Source: Homalodisca vitripennis
Lineage: Eukaryota > Arthropoda > Insecta > Hemiptera > Cicadellidae
DNA: 64,000 nt
Assembly: GCF_021130785.1 (NCBI RefSeq)
Contig: NC_060215.1
Span: 71,865,501-71,929,500, forward strand
Direction of reading: 5' to 3'
Shown: piece by piece, positions 51,099-63,239 of the stretch
Position numbering within the stretch: position 1 is the first letter of the stretch
Layout of the letters: every line of letters begins with the position of its first letter
Program-made: the position numbers and the translations under genes
Notes under the pieces: generated by a model
Databases searched by the model: none
Told to the model about the DNA's origin: nothing
What the model saw: the letters and a program-made list of their open reading frames with translations, nothing else

Positions 51099-52577
51099 AA
51101 TACGTTTAAAATCACATTCTGTACACAAATATAACAACAAGATCATAGTAGATGTTATACAACACATGAAAATTAGAGCCTATTGTTAGATAGCCATTGG
51201 AGAACAATTAAGATTATCTATAATTTGTTCAAAAGCTACAAGTTCACAAATAAAATTAACGTAACAAACAAACAAGTGTAACAATTTCACTAGAGATCAA
51301 AGATAAATAAAAGTAATACTTTTTCAAAATTAGTTGGCAGACGGTAAATGTTTAATAAGTTTTGATTATTTAATTACAAATATGAAACAATAAACACGTT
51401 TATAATTTAGTACTATGTTAGGTTTTGATTAGTCATATTTTGTGGATAAATGACAATTTTGTAGTGGTATCCTGTGAGAGCGAAGGTGAAGGAGCGCGGT
51501 ATTTAACTAAGGAACAGAGTGAAGATACAGATCACTCCAGCCTTTATTCACTATCGTAAAAATAGATTTTGTGGTACGATGTGTGAATTTGTAAGGTTCA
51601 AAATCTACTACGTAAATCCAAACGTCTTAGCCATTATTACTAGCAAGAGATTGATTTCATAAGTTAGTAAAGTAATACAGAGATTGAAATATAAAGAAAT
51701 TTCAGAACTCGAAGATATGATAACTTGGGTCAAAAATGTTTCTCTAAACATAGGTCCTAAAATGCTTAATTTTCCTTCCACACAGTTGATGCCTTATTCG
51801 TTGGGAATCTACAGAGAAATAACAGAGGAAATGCATTTTTACCGGTTGAAAAACCATACGTAAGAGAAATTGCGTAGGGTATAATGAAATTGTATAAAAC
51901 AAGGAAACTGCCTATCTAAGTGATAGTCATCCGACTCAAAAAATGCGTTACCAAAATTTTGTTCTTAGTGTTTGATATTTATTGTATATGTGATTTGATT
52001 TATATCAGTAATTGTTAAATATGACTGCTACTGGGAAAGAGTGAAAATAATGTGATGTACTTTTAGATAACAATAAACGAAATACCGTTCCAAATATAAA
52101 TGTCATAGTGAAAACACAAACGTGGGTACACGTTATATGAAATATTTCAGAAAGTAAATGCTTATAGAACTTATGTTACAATAACATGTTTGACTCTTTA
52201 GACAAAAGGAACCAGATCATCAAGTTTTGGAACTTAGTTTGGTTACAATCAGTACCTAACTACTACAGTACTACAGTACCTAACACATTAACTTACTGTA
52301 AAGATTGTTTAGTTTGTGTAACAGATGGCTCAACTGAGCACAAACAGCAGTTATCAAGTAAGGGGAATGTTCTTTCTTTATGATTCGAGTTTAGCAGGAA
52401 TATGACGTATAACGTTGGTGTGTTTTTCTACTAAAAATAAATTTGTTATGGTTTTAATTTCACACTTTAATGCTCCAAGAATGTAATTTACATATACCAG
52501 TAAGTGACAATTCATAACATGAAAAATGGTATAACACATGACTATGTGACTATGATACTTGTTTGTGTGCGTATGCT

Positions 52578-52714
<137 letters not shown>

Positions 52715-55700
52715 TTATATACATATATACTCGTATATATATAGGTATATAACATTTTAACATTTAAGTTTCGTCAAGCTAAAAGTTATTTTTTTAGTAG
52801 TAAGTCTATTTTTGTATGATCCTGTACTGTGTATCTTCGGTACTGCGTTATTTCATACTTTGAAAGTTTATGAAGAAATTAAAGGAAATATTCACAAACG
52901 ATTAAAATACAGATCGTGTAAAGAAAATGATTATTGGTATAACTACTCAATTTCTTCTGTTCTCTTGTGTAGGTTTCATATAGTAAATTTTAATCGCCTG
53001 GTGAAACGATTCGTTATGATTTGACGAGTAAAGGTTATCATGTTACTCGACACCTGTTTATTAATATGTAGACTCCAGGCAGGAGAAAACCTTTTAATAA
53101 TTAAAAGTTCTTGTGTGATTTATATAAGACGGTATTTACTTAAAGGGAATTTAATCGGTTTGATAAGATAAAAAACCGTTACACTTTTTAATGAGTTCCA
53201 TTTTATCATCGTTAGGATCTGCATACTTTAATACTACTTTGACAAGTGCAAAAGATTACACAAACGAGTAAAGTACTGAATGGCTTTCAGAGAAGTGTAC
53301 AAAACAAGTTTGAAATAGATTTTCGTGGGTTCTGCATGGTTTTTATATAGACGTAGATTTGTTTGATAACACTTTAAGAATAGTTTTATTTTTGATTTAA
53401 TAGCAATATCTTTTAAGCAATGGCCAAAACATTTTTCAATTCGATCTATCTAATGTCTGAATGTATTTAACGTTTAATTTAGCAAAATTTAACCAAAATA
53501 TACCTAAAAAAGTTTATTTAAATACAATGGATTGGGAATACAATAAGAAACAATTAATATGGAAAACCAATAATTTGGATCTTAAATGGTATATTGTACA
53601 ATACTCGAAACAAATACGCCATTAAAACTATATTGTTAGACTAAGCAGATCTTTTCATGCTTAGCATACGTCTAATAAATCTTTCTGTATCGTTTGGGGC
53701 CAGACGATTTCCATCAAAAGATGGAATCTTAATCTCTTTTTTGGTACCGCAGGGTTTTTTGGATTATAGCAGCGACTGTATATAATCTTTTTACTTGGTT
53801 TTGTTATACCTAATTTATTCTAAACCTTTATCATTCTAGTTACTTTAACGATGACATCTGGGTGCCTTCTGTTAATCCTTAAAGACATATACAACCAAAT
53901 AATCTTTTATTTATAACTGCGTTGCCTGTTCTCAAAGAATTAGTAAATCTGAAGCGAATCCCTTAATACTGCTGCACTATCCTTTCTATGGTTTATTTTA
54001 ATATACGATATCATTATCTTCTCTTTATACAAGAAGTTACCACCTGTTTGAAAGCGGAAAATGTTTAAACTATGCGAAATAATACATTTGCAGTGGAAAT
54101 CTGCTACATCGATTTTACAAGGACATGTGACGTAACAAATAAAAACGTTGAAGGTAAAGATAAGCTCAACAACAATAATAATAAGGTCAATGTCTAACAT
54201 GGAAATCCCCGTATAGAGCAAAAACATGGACTCATCTACTGATGTTTGAGTTTGAGTATTTTACGACTTTTTACTGCTTAAATCTTCGCTAAGTATTCTT
54301 AATATGAGACCCAAGCGAAAATTTGTCTTTAAAGATTTAAGTTAAAATAATACACATTTAATGGTATTTTGAAGATCAGATGGGGCATTTGAGGACACTC
54401 TACATTGAAATGTGGACGTAAATACTTTAATTTGGTATACACTCAAAACGTGCTCTACCCAAAGACCTTATCGCGCTTCGTGGTTATTCCCTAATAAAGG
54501 CTAAAAGTTCATGGTTAATAAAAAAAGCTTGATTGGTCCAAAATTGCTTATAGGAGTTAAAATATTCTCACTGACACTGTGAACTTAAATAATTGTATTA
54601 AACACCAAACATTTTAAGCTTTTTAATCTTGATATTTCTTCTTCCATTAGCAGGGGCGACCGTAAGAGTTTTTATTTGTGAAATTGAGTTCTGGTGTAAA
54701 AGTTCTTTAAATGCATATAACATTAAATCGTTGATTTGTTAAAATTCCCTCTTAGATCCCGTGAATCTCCTTTTGGAACAATAAAATATTCGTAAAACCA
54801 AATAAATTCCTTAAATACGTGTACTAAGGTATTGGAGGTTGATTTTATTTATCCGAATGTGATTATAATCAAAGAAACAGGTCACACATATAGTTGATTT
54901 TATACGGTTTATAGCGATATACTGATTTTAGTAATCGGAAGAAATCAAAACAGAACCTAGGTTTACATACAGGACATGGGTACTTCATGTTCTAGTATGT
55001 TTGTAGAACGTAAAATTCAACCAATAGTAATATAATAAGACAAAACTACTGATTAATTGCGACTTGTAGTAAAAGTAATTATTCCTACCAAGTAAGTTTT
55101 GATAGTATACTACTAGATTGATCTGTAATGAATTAATTCATATGCACTCATTCAGTACCTAACCAACAAAAAACAATTTTATTCGTTACTCTTTTACGCA
55201 TGAGACTTCTTGGAAGCTTGAATTTGAACGCTTAAAGATATTATTTTATGAACGGTAGCTAATTAGCAGCCAGTACAAATACCACAATCGCAAATGAGCA
55301 CTGAGAATACGGTCCCAGACAGCGGCATAAAGCATATTTTCAGGTAATTGTTGATAATTTTTAATTTCTTTATTGCCACCTTCCCATTTAATTTTGTTTT
55401 TTTATTTTCTATCGCAGTGTAATATAATTCTTTTGAAACTCTAATTTAACATTTTAATTGATTTCAGTTTGGTATGTTATGTTCACGGTTGTAAAAACGT
55501 AATTGTTGATGTTTTAAGTGATTACAAAGTTTTTACAGTTGTGTGTTTTGATATTTCATTTAGACTGTATTATTAGTGGTACATATTACCTAGTAAAATG
55601 CAAAAACAAAGATAATGACTGTTATCTTATTATTTGTATTCGTTTCGTTCTTTTAATAGCCTTTTTGGAAAGTGGAAAATTCAACCTTTCAACCATAAAT

Positions 55701-57920
55701 GGATAAGGATCTTTAGTAGGTGTGGTGGGAAACATTAAAATAAAATTACCTGATTTTATAAAAACTATGTAGAACAAACCGGAAATCACAAGGAAATTAT
55801 CAATATTGGATGAGTGTGAAATGTATGCTGCAGTTTTAAATGACTAAAAATCTGTAGAATGACAACTTACATTTATAACAAAACTTGTTAATGATATTAT
55901 CAACGAAGAAAAGCACACATCCTCAACAACTAATCTGTGATAACACCGCGTACGGGTCAGAGCCAGCAGTGGGGCATTATGTAAATCCAGTGTCGTCTAC
56001 ATGCCGTCGCGCGTGATCGTACTTGGTGTTGTGCTACGTACGTTACTAAGTGTCGACACCGCAAGTCCGAAGATAAAGAAATAATATAAAAACCTTCAAA
56101 CCCAATTAAAGGTTCACCACTTGATTGTATGGCAGAAGCAAGTACCTAATTTTAAGTCTTTATCAAATTCTGTAACTATTAATCATGAGAGTAATCTTAA
56201 ATCATATTAGTTTGAAGTTTAATATAGAATTACTACATCTATTGAAATGAAAAAGAAGTTTATTTGCACCCAAAAGTAAAAGTTTTCATATATAAATTGA
56301 ATTCCTGTTCTTAACGAAATACTTTTTTTTAAATAAATTTATATAAATATAATAGTCAATCACTGATGCAACAAAACCACATCTTTTTGTATGTAACTGT
56401 AGTAAGGGTTTTCCAAAACTTTCAAAATGCGTATAAGGATATGTGATAGTGTAATATTGCTGCATTCAACCAATAATGCAAAGAATTAATAAAAAAATAA
56501 ATGTTTAATTTACATTCTAAATTCTTTAAAACATTCTGAGACGGATTTAGTACATTTTTAAATCGGTTGTTTTGATTATCATTGTATTTTTTTTGTATAA
56601 TTAGTTTCTCGTAATATTAGTCTGTCTAAAACAACTTCGACTTACACAAAGTTTTTACACTAAATAGATCATTCCAAGTCAATTTATAACTTCGTGGCGA
56701 ATCATGAAACGGCGGGTACTAGGAAAAAGATAGAGAGGATTTTGCAATTTGAACGTGGCTTGGAAGTAAAATTCAGACTCTTCCATTATGTTTTATCATA
56801 TTAAAATAAACAAATCTCCATTGGGTAGTAGTATCAGTGTAAGTAGAAGTATTATTTGACCTTCATAAAATTTGTATTTACCCAAAAATGGAGAATTTTG
56901 GGAGTAACTCCATATTTGAAATGTAAACCCCTCCAAAAGACATGTCTCTCATCATAAAGGGATTTGAATTGAAGACAAGTAATGAAGATGAGAGATCGAA
57001 TCTCTTCAAACCAAATTAACAAACGTTAAATTAAGCGTTAATGCCACTTAGTCTTCGTGTCCATATTTTCCGAACAAATCAGGTAATTTATTTGCAGAAC
57101 AAATAAATTAGTTAAATTAACGAAAAACTATTTCTCTTACCTCGACAACGATAAGGACTATTCGTACCGTAGTACTGAGAAGTTTCCTAGTGTTGAGTGG
57201 AATATTGTTAATGTCGATAATCTCTTAACTGATTAATGATTACAAAACTTTAGTTATCAAAATTTATATTTTTGTTAGGTGATATTCTGAATTCATTAAA
57301 TTTGAAAATATGAACAATTTTGACGGCACTTATTGAGCATGTCTTGTGATTTCGTATGTTCATCCGGTCAGTGTACGGAGCTATACGAATGGTCGAATTT
57401 TGATAATATGTTGAATGTGGAAATAATTTGTAAAGATATACAGTTTTAAATTTACAGTTTTAAAACTGTAAATACCGTGTTTTTGGTAAAAGCAAATATA
57501 TTATTTTATATCAACCCCTCTAATTATTTTGATTATATATTTATTTCAACGGCATAAATATTTCAAAGAAGAAACAATACAGTTAGAACATTTGTAATAT
57601 AATAACTCAGCTAAAACATATTACATATAATTATGTTAAACATGAAAAATATTGTTTTTCAGAAAATGCACCCTAATAAAAATATGTATTATAACTACAA
57701 AAGGCTGAATTTAACTTTTATTAGAATTTAAGTAAATCGTTATGGAGAACAACCCGATGATTTGATGGAATTCGGCATCTATAAAATTAAATTGGAACCT
57801 GCTCCCTCTGATTTTGTCAAGAGAGTTTAACAGGAGGTCAGCAGTTTTCGAGATACCAATGAAATTAAACTGCACGCTACCTATTTTATTGTTTATGCTT
57901 TCAAACAACAAACTAAATAC

Positions 57921-58078
57921 GTTACAAAAAGTATAACACTGCGTTTCGAGGGTTGAAATCTACCCTCTTCGTCAGGTATAGATTTAAACCCTCGAAACTT
58001 AGTGTTATACTTTTTGTAATATTTAACGGTGGCAAATGTCCGAAATCCTTTTAAATCAACCATAGTCAATAACAAACT
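57921..58078 (-). mobile_element. Foldback-family relative 3 with hammerhead-like core
   Basis: Arms 57921-57954 and 57986-58019 are near-perfect reverse complements and would fold into a 34-bp stem. On the reverse strand the loop carries CTGACGA (57969-57975), a perfect 6-bp stem (57962-57967 with 57948-57953) and GAAAC (57943-57947). This order, CUGANGA - stem - GAAA, is that of a hammerhead ribozyme core. The right flank (58026-58078) holds AAATGTCCGAA and the shared end block TCAATAACAAACTTTAAACA. It has no coding capacity. Confidence 0.55.
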
Positions 58079-58301
58079 TTAAACAAAGTGACTTTAATAC
58101 TTATAACAAAACTAATATATGCTAAAGTCTGAATTTTCTCAAAATAGATGATACAATTTCTATTAAACCTCTAGCACATCTGGTTTATTAAGAAAGAAAG
58201 AATCCTACAATCCTCAAAGAAAGTATGTTCAAAAATTGCTTTGAGTTTGTGAAAAATTACAATGTTACGTTGGGTGGAATGCAATTCAAAGTGCAAAGTA
58301 T

Positions 58302-58931
58302 TTAAGTGAACGGATCAACATTTCTAAAATATTTGATGTACCATTTTGGAGAGCTGTATAATAAATATTTATTATTATTTTCATAAATGTCAAATCGGGT
58401 TGCAAACGAAGACGGTGTATTCCCATTACTATCTTGAACCAGATACAAAAAAGTTTGCTGATAGCGTTGATATGTCCCCAAATACAACATTGGTGTTAAC
58501 GAGATAAGGTTATTAATAATTTGTACTCTCAATTCCTCCTTTATGCTGAAATACGAAGTTGCTGTCTTGGCGATTCCCATAACCACAAAGCGGAAAAGCG
58601 TGCAGACAAAAGCCGTTATACTTTCTAGTTTGCTGGTAAAGTCGGTGAATTCCCAACACTGCTTAGAGATATAATAGATCTACTTGAGAAGTCTATATTT
58701 ATTTCTTAATCTCACCATTGCGCTGAAGATTAGAATTAACAAGAGTATTCCCAATACCGTCTTGAGGCTAACAAGATTCAGACCTAAGTATATTTTTCTC
58801 AAGTATGGCTGGACATCGGCTAAGCCGGCGTATTTTAAATTCTTCCTCCAGACTGGTGAGGTAGGGTTGCTGGTAAACGTGGTGTACTTTAGAAAAACTA
58901 TTCGGACACAGATGCCCTCAAATGTGACCAA
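58302..58931 (-). other. Unidentified reverse-strand frames, one hydrophobic segment
   Basis: Two reverse-strand frames (58680-58931 and 58302-58586) lie end to end and could be joined through the intervening reading. The first has a strongly hydrophobic stretch VLGILLLILIFSAMV preceding basic residues. A further frame at 57711-57911 lies beyond the foldback. The pattern is loosely like a membrane receptor relic, but no family motif is present and a competing 96-codon forward frame overlaps. Not accepted as a gene. Confidence 0.15.
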
Positions 58932-61080
58932 AAACAGATTTCGTTATGGTATGAAAATAACTTTTATTTTGTAACCAATACACGAATACGTTAAAAATTG
59001 TTAAAATTCTCTAAACATTATAAATATAAAAAAATCATTGGATCCGTTCCTCGAAATTTTAAATTTTTGTATGCCACTATTCGGTAAACCAAAACCTTTA
59101 TTTTAATATCTTCTCAAGTACGTTTTAATGCATTTTATTTTTGCACAAATTGTAAATAAAAATATTAGTTTTTGGAGATCCTGTGCACATAAATTATATA
59201 TTTTTAAATCCAAAATGGCGGATTCAAGTCAAGTATGAGAACACCTTATAGTACCCCATTCGAGCATATATTTGATAACAACAAATATTTCAATTTGTTT
59301 TAACAATAACAATTTGTTTTGTATCGGTGCCCACCAATTTAAAGTTGTATAAAAATTAATTTAACAAAGTTTTTCAAAACATGTACTAAAATTGGATTTA
59401 GCAAGCATTTCTTTTAAATAGAAACCCTAATGAAGTATAGCAGGCCAAGTTTCAAAGTATAAGTCTTTTATAACATTTTTGTTTTATGTTTTCGTTGTAA
59501 CAACATTTTTAGCTTAAAACCTCAAAATAAAATATATGTTGCCTTTGTAATCTTTACAGGTATTCAAAGTGCGCTAAAAATTTATTTACTTTCTCTAGGA
59601 GAACACAACTGTATCGATAACTTCTCCTTTAGAAATGGATTGATTTAGTTTTGATGCTTAACGGGTCCTTTAAGAGAATGTCATGATTTTCTTTGTGGTG
59701 TCAAAGGTCCTTCTTTACATATGTGGCAAAATGTAAGTTTGGCATCTGGAAATATGTAAACTTATAGTATGAAGTAAACCTCCGCATTATGTTTTTATAA
59801 CGACACTTCAGAAAAATATTGAGGGTACAGACTTTTCTAACATGGTGGTGGCACAATGCCACTTTTGGATTTATTTGACGAATCAGTATAACAATACATT
59901 AGTGAAAACTAAGAATATTTTTATTTCCTAAGAAACTCGTAGGTGGTTAAAACTAGTTACTATCAATCTGACATTAGTTCTGTCCCAGGACGGATTCATG
60001 CAAGGCCGAAGGCCGAAGTCTGCAAATGAGGTATCAGAATGCAAGCCCATCGATCGATCTCACGTCAAAGAAACAAAGGCCTCAGGCCAAAACCAAGAAA
60101 GAGATATATAATTTTTCTACACATGCAAAAAAGATCACCAGAACAAGAGATTCAAGTTGAAGGCTAAGGTAAGCAGGCTTTTATCCTCTCTACAATAGCC
60201 AAATAGGGAATGGGAACATCTGCACGCGATTTCTCGTTCACTTTATTGAAAACAAACAAAGGAGTAACAATATATGGAGATCCCGCTTAAAAGTATAAAA
60301 TGTTGAAATTGAAATTTAATTTCGTGATATCGTTAACATGTCCCCAATAATCGATATTAATACTAAACGTTACTTTTTCATCTTCCAACACCTTAAAATA
60401 GGGAAAGTTGGATATTTAGGAAAATAATTACAAGATAAGGCTAAATCTTCCCACCATTGCTGCTTTATGTGTCTTAAATACAGTTTCAATAATACAATCG
60501 AAAAGTGGTCATAGCGATTTTAACACCCTCCAACAGTATACTTAGTTATGGTACTAAATTCTTAACTTGAAATTATACACCTTTTAATCTATTGAGTTTA
60601 TTATTTTTTTTTTGTAACAGACAAGCTCATTCAGGTCAGTGTTTTATAAAATATTCAATCTTATTAAGTTTTAGAGCTCATTTGCACGTTAGGTTACTTA
60701 AAGGAAGTTCTCAATTTTTTTTAAATGGATTTTTACGAACTAAACAGGACCATTAAAAAGTAGGATTCGAAACAAAATTATTACGGTTAGAGAAATTTAT
60801 CTGCCAAAATACAATTTAAATTTGGTATTTATTAGGACAGTTTTACATTATATTGGCATTTTGTGAAATGTATGGTAACGAAATTTTATAGGAAACACCA
60901 TAATGTTTACAAAAAGAATTAATACACGGAATTATTCCATTTAAGAAAGAGTAAATATCGTGATCTATTCAAAAAAAGAGACTCGAGTAAATATACCATT
61001 TTTAGTTTTATGTTTGTTGTAGTTTTAGTTTATAATTTCGATAAATGCAAATTCGTCTGTTCAGGTAGAAAACTTGCAAC
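58932..61080. other. Upstream region of cysteine dioxygenase
   Basis: AT-rich with no recognised gene. It should include the promoter and 5' leader of the cysteine dioxygenase gene, but I cannot point to a TATA box or initiator with confidence. An in-frame TAG at 61066-61068 closes the frame just before the chosen ATG. Confidence 0.4.
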
Positions 61081-61352
61081 ATGGCGTTAAATAGAGGACC
61101 ACGACAAGAAGAGATCGTAGGAAAAGATGTAAGAAGAGAAGATTTTGTTGGCGACATGGGAGAAATAAAAAGGGCCATTAGTAGTTTAAAAAGGAAGGAC
61201 TCGAAAATAAGAACACTGCAAGAGTTAATCGCCGAATTGCACAAGGTATTTGAGAGTGACCACGTGAACATTGAACACGTGCACGCCCTCATGGTGGCCT
61301 ACCAGAGCAATCCTTCTGAGTGGAGGAAATACGCCAGATTTGACCGATACAG
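61081..61352 (+). CDS. CDO1: Cysteine dioxygenase, first coding exon
   Basis: This exon encodes residues 1-90 and two bases of codon 91. Cysteine dioxygenase is a cytosolic Fe(II) cupin enzyme that oxidises L-cysteine with O2 to cysteine sulfinate, the entry to taurine and sulfate formation. The end of the exon reads HALMVAYQSNPSEW..YARFDRYR, closely like the animal enzyme just before its 'YTRNLV' motif. The ATG has a good context (CAACATGG) and an in-frame stop five codons upstream, so the start is well supported. The first 40 residues or so are charged, lack a signal peptide, and lengthen the N-terminus by about 34 residues relative to the human protein. The donor is AG|GTAGGT at 61352/61353. 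Confidence 0.9.
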
Positions 61353-61559
61353 GTAGGTGACGGGACTACAAATATTACATAGATAAGTGACAACTGTAAA
61401 ATTAAAATAATAAATTAAAGTACATTAAAGACCTTCTTAACCAAAAGCTTGACTACAAATTAGAATTTTAAATTTACCTGGGAAAGTTTTTTAGTAGAAA
61501 GAATAGCTTTTGTTCCAGTGTTTATTTTCATGTTATAATACAGGTTATAATCAATTAAA

Positions 61560-62290
61560 TTACAGCTGACCAAGTCCCTGCATGACTTTCGCTCTAGATG
61601 GTGACGTACAGGAAGCTGACAGATGTGCTATGTCGAGTTGTGATGGAAGTCTGGTGTAGTTTTTCGGGTAGTCGGAGCCTCCACCGTTGTCTTGAAGTTT
61701 TCCAATAGTTCCAGTAGTAATACATCTCTCGTCCACACAGTTGATTGGCAAGTTGCACTGTACGCTGCAGTCAATTGAAGAATGAAGTTTATTGGCAGTC
61801 ACTCGAGATGTATTTGCCACAAATAGCAGGCGGGTGTCCGATTCGATCAAATGATCCAATACACGCGTGTGCATTTCCTTCAGATACTTGAGTTCGTCCT
61901 TGAGTTTAAGATTTTCTTATTGTACGGCTGAAAGGGTGGGTGTAGTTGTAATTAATCTTGAATCAGACCGAGAAAATCAGGACGAAGAGACAGGAGATGG
62001 CTCTTGTGGTGTGAACATGAGAGGCCCGGGGTACAGCGGTGTCAGCAGAGGATGGTGAGGCTCGTGGCTGGGGAGATGTCCCCAGGACCCTCATCGTGAC
62101 AGGGTGAGGGCCTGTGTCTTTGCTATTAACTACGGTGACTACAGTTATTTCAGAATTTGTTTTTATTGTAGCACCGCAGTTTATACGCAGACAGCACCAC
62201 ACAACCTCACCAGTTTTTTCAAACAATAACTTTCTCGGTATATGTTATTGCTGTACAGAATATTGGGCTTGCCGTTTTTTGTGAGTTCTG
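61560..62290 (-). pseudogene. FLYWCH zinc-finger-like fragment in the CDO intron
   Basis: On the reverse strand, from about 62290: KGK-like NGKPNIL, NIYRE, then KTGEVVWCCLRINCGATIKT and a GPHPV end. FLYWCH zinc fingers read 'GK..L...Y.Y......W.C....C.A...T......H.H'. Here tryptophan and two cysteines fit (VVWCC, INCGA), while the first histidine of the H.H pair is replaced (GPHP). A Ser/Pro-rich stretch follows (61960-62090), then a coiled-coil-like segment ENLKLKDELKYLKEMHTRVL (about 61915-61855) and a 104-codon open tail ending at 61560. At least two frame changes and a stop are present. It is probably a relic of a multicopy FLYWCH gene or of a transposon carrying one. Confidence 0.45.
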
Positions 62291-62339
62291 TCATGCCTCA
62301 TGCTTAGTTACCAGTAGATCAAAATAGATAAAATGGTAG

Positions 62340-62400
62340 GCAATAAATAAATAGCGAAGTTAATAAATAAATACATAGGGTAGTTAATAAATAAATAGTT
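62340..62400. repeat. AATAAATAAATA tandem motif
   Basis: Three spaced copies of (T)AATAAATAAATA within 60 bases, read as TTATTTATTTATT on the reverse strand. They lie 3' of the SINE-like head at 62.54-62.61 kb on its own strand and could be that SINE's tail. Confidence 0.7.
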
Positions 62401-62535
62401 TAACATATAAAATTGTTGAAATAAAGTAAAAGTCTGGTTAAGGTGCATAAATAAATAATTAAAAATTATCAACACTGAAGTTGAAAACACATATCACAAG
62501 GTTAAAATCGTTGCCCAGTCCAGCAAACATAATCA

Positions 62536-62606
62536 CACAGAGCGGGTATCGACCGCCGGTACTTCAGGCCTTAGGTCCCAAGCGATATCACTGAACCGAG
62601 ATAACA
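62536..62606 (-). repeat. tRNA-derived SINE-like head
   Basis: The reverse strand reads GGTTCAGTGATA (A-box-like, 62586-62597) and, about 32 bases on, GGTCGATACCC (B-box-like, 62544-62554, close to GGTTCGANNCC). The segment between resembles an anticodon arm, and GCGGTCGATACCCGC would form a T-arm-like stem. A T/A-rich tail follows on the same strand at 62340-62480. It is a SINE relic rather than a working tRNA gene. Confidence 0.5.
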
Positions 62607-62934
62607 CTGTAGGCACTACAAGAGTTCGTGAGTACGGAGCAGCAAGCGTAGAGACGTGCTCTACTGTCTTGTTTATGAAATCTAACTTCGATCTACTTAT
62701 GTACTATTTAATAGATAAATAATAAGATTATATAAATCTAATAATAGTAACAAAACAATAATAACAATATAAAATACCAAATACAACAATATTTACGCAC
62801 TTAGTTCGTAGGCTTACTAACATAGTTATCAAAGTCTTTCGGTTCAAAGTCCACGTTGAAATATTGCTTACATAATTGACATCCTGAAATATTTCGGCCT
62901 TGAGACTTTCCACGATATGTCATCTGCCTGATTG

Positions 62935-63035
62935 TGGCCCAATTCTGAACTCAATGAAAAACAACCGAAAAATTGTTGCCAACTGTTGTGGGAAGCAAAA
63001 CTGTGCACACTGGCTAACTGGGCCACCTCGGTAGA
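62935..63035 (-). repeat. Possible second SINE-like head
   Basis: The reverse strand has TGGCCCAGTTAGCC (63011-63024), which fits an A box, and GAGTTCAGAAT (62942-62952), a poor B box about 60 bases away. Spacing is long for a tRNA head, so this is tentative. Confidence 0.25.
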
Positions 63036-63112
63036 CGATATAATCACTACAATAAAATTATTGAAATACTGAGTATTGACTTATATAACACAATGTTTTA
63101 CTATTTTTAAAG

Positions 63113-63239
63113 GTACACAAGAAATCTCGTGGATGAAGGAAATGGCAAGTTTAACTTGATGATTCTGTGTTGGGGAGAAGGTCACGGGTCAGCAATACAC
63201 GATCACGCAAACGCACATTGTTTCATGAAGATGTTGGAG
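63113..63239 (+). CDS. CDO1: Cysteine dioxygenase, second coding exon
   Basis: Encodes the last base of codon 91 and residues 92-133. It reads [19 protein letters not shown], then [18 protein letters not shown] and KMLE. HDH supplies two of the three iron ligands (His120 and His122 here, equivalent to human His86 and His88). Cys127 matches human Cys93, which forms the Cys-Tyr cofactor, and Arg94 matches human Arg60, which binds substrate carboxylate. The acceptor is AAAG|G at 63112/63113 and the donor GAG|GTAAAT at 63239/63240; phase 0 follows. All visible active-site residues are present, so the gene looks functional. The third histidine and the tyrosine partner must lie on exons beyond the window. 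Confidence 0.93.

Larger units (their letters stand above)
61353..63112 (+). other. Intron 1 of cysteine dioxygenase
   Basis: 1,760 bp, from GTAGGT at 61353 to TTTTTAAAG at 63112, with the split AG|G codon restoring arginine 91. The acceptor tract is only moderately pyrimidine-rich. The intron holds a reverse-strand FLYWCH-like fragment and SINE-like sequences (separate entries). Confidence 0.85.

Noticed and set aside
53940..54227. 95-codon reverse frame with ATG and two hydrophobic stretches
   Set aside because: No family similarity, no splice or expression evidence; hydrophobic runs are expected from AT-rich DNA.
61008..61292. 94-codon reverse frame overlapping CDO exon 1
   Set aside because: It is the antisense shadow of the real coding exon; its composition is explained by the CDO codons.
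62536..62606. A functional tRNA gene
   Set aside because: A- and B-box-like motifs are present, but the acceptor and anticodon stems do not pair well, so it is listed as a SINE head only.
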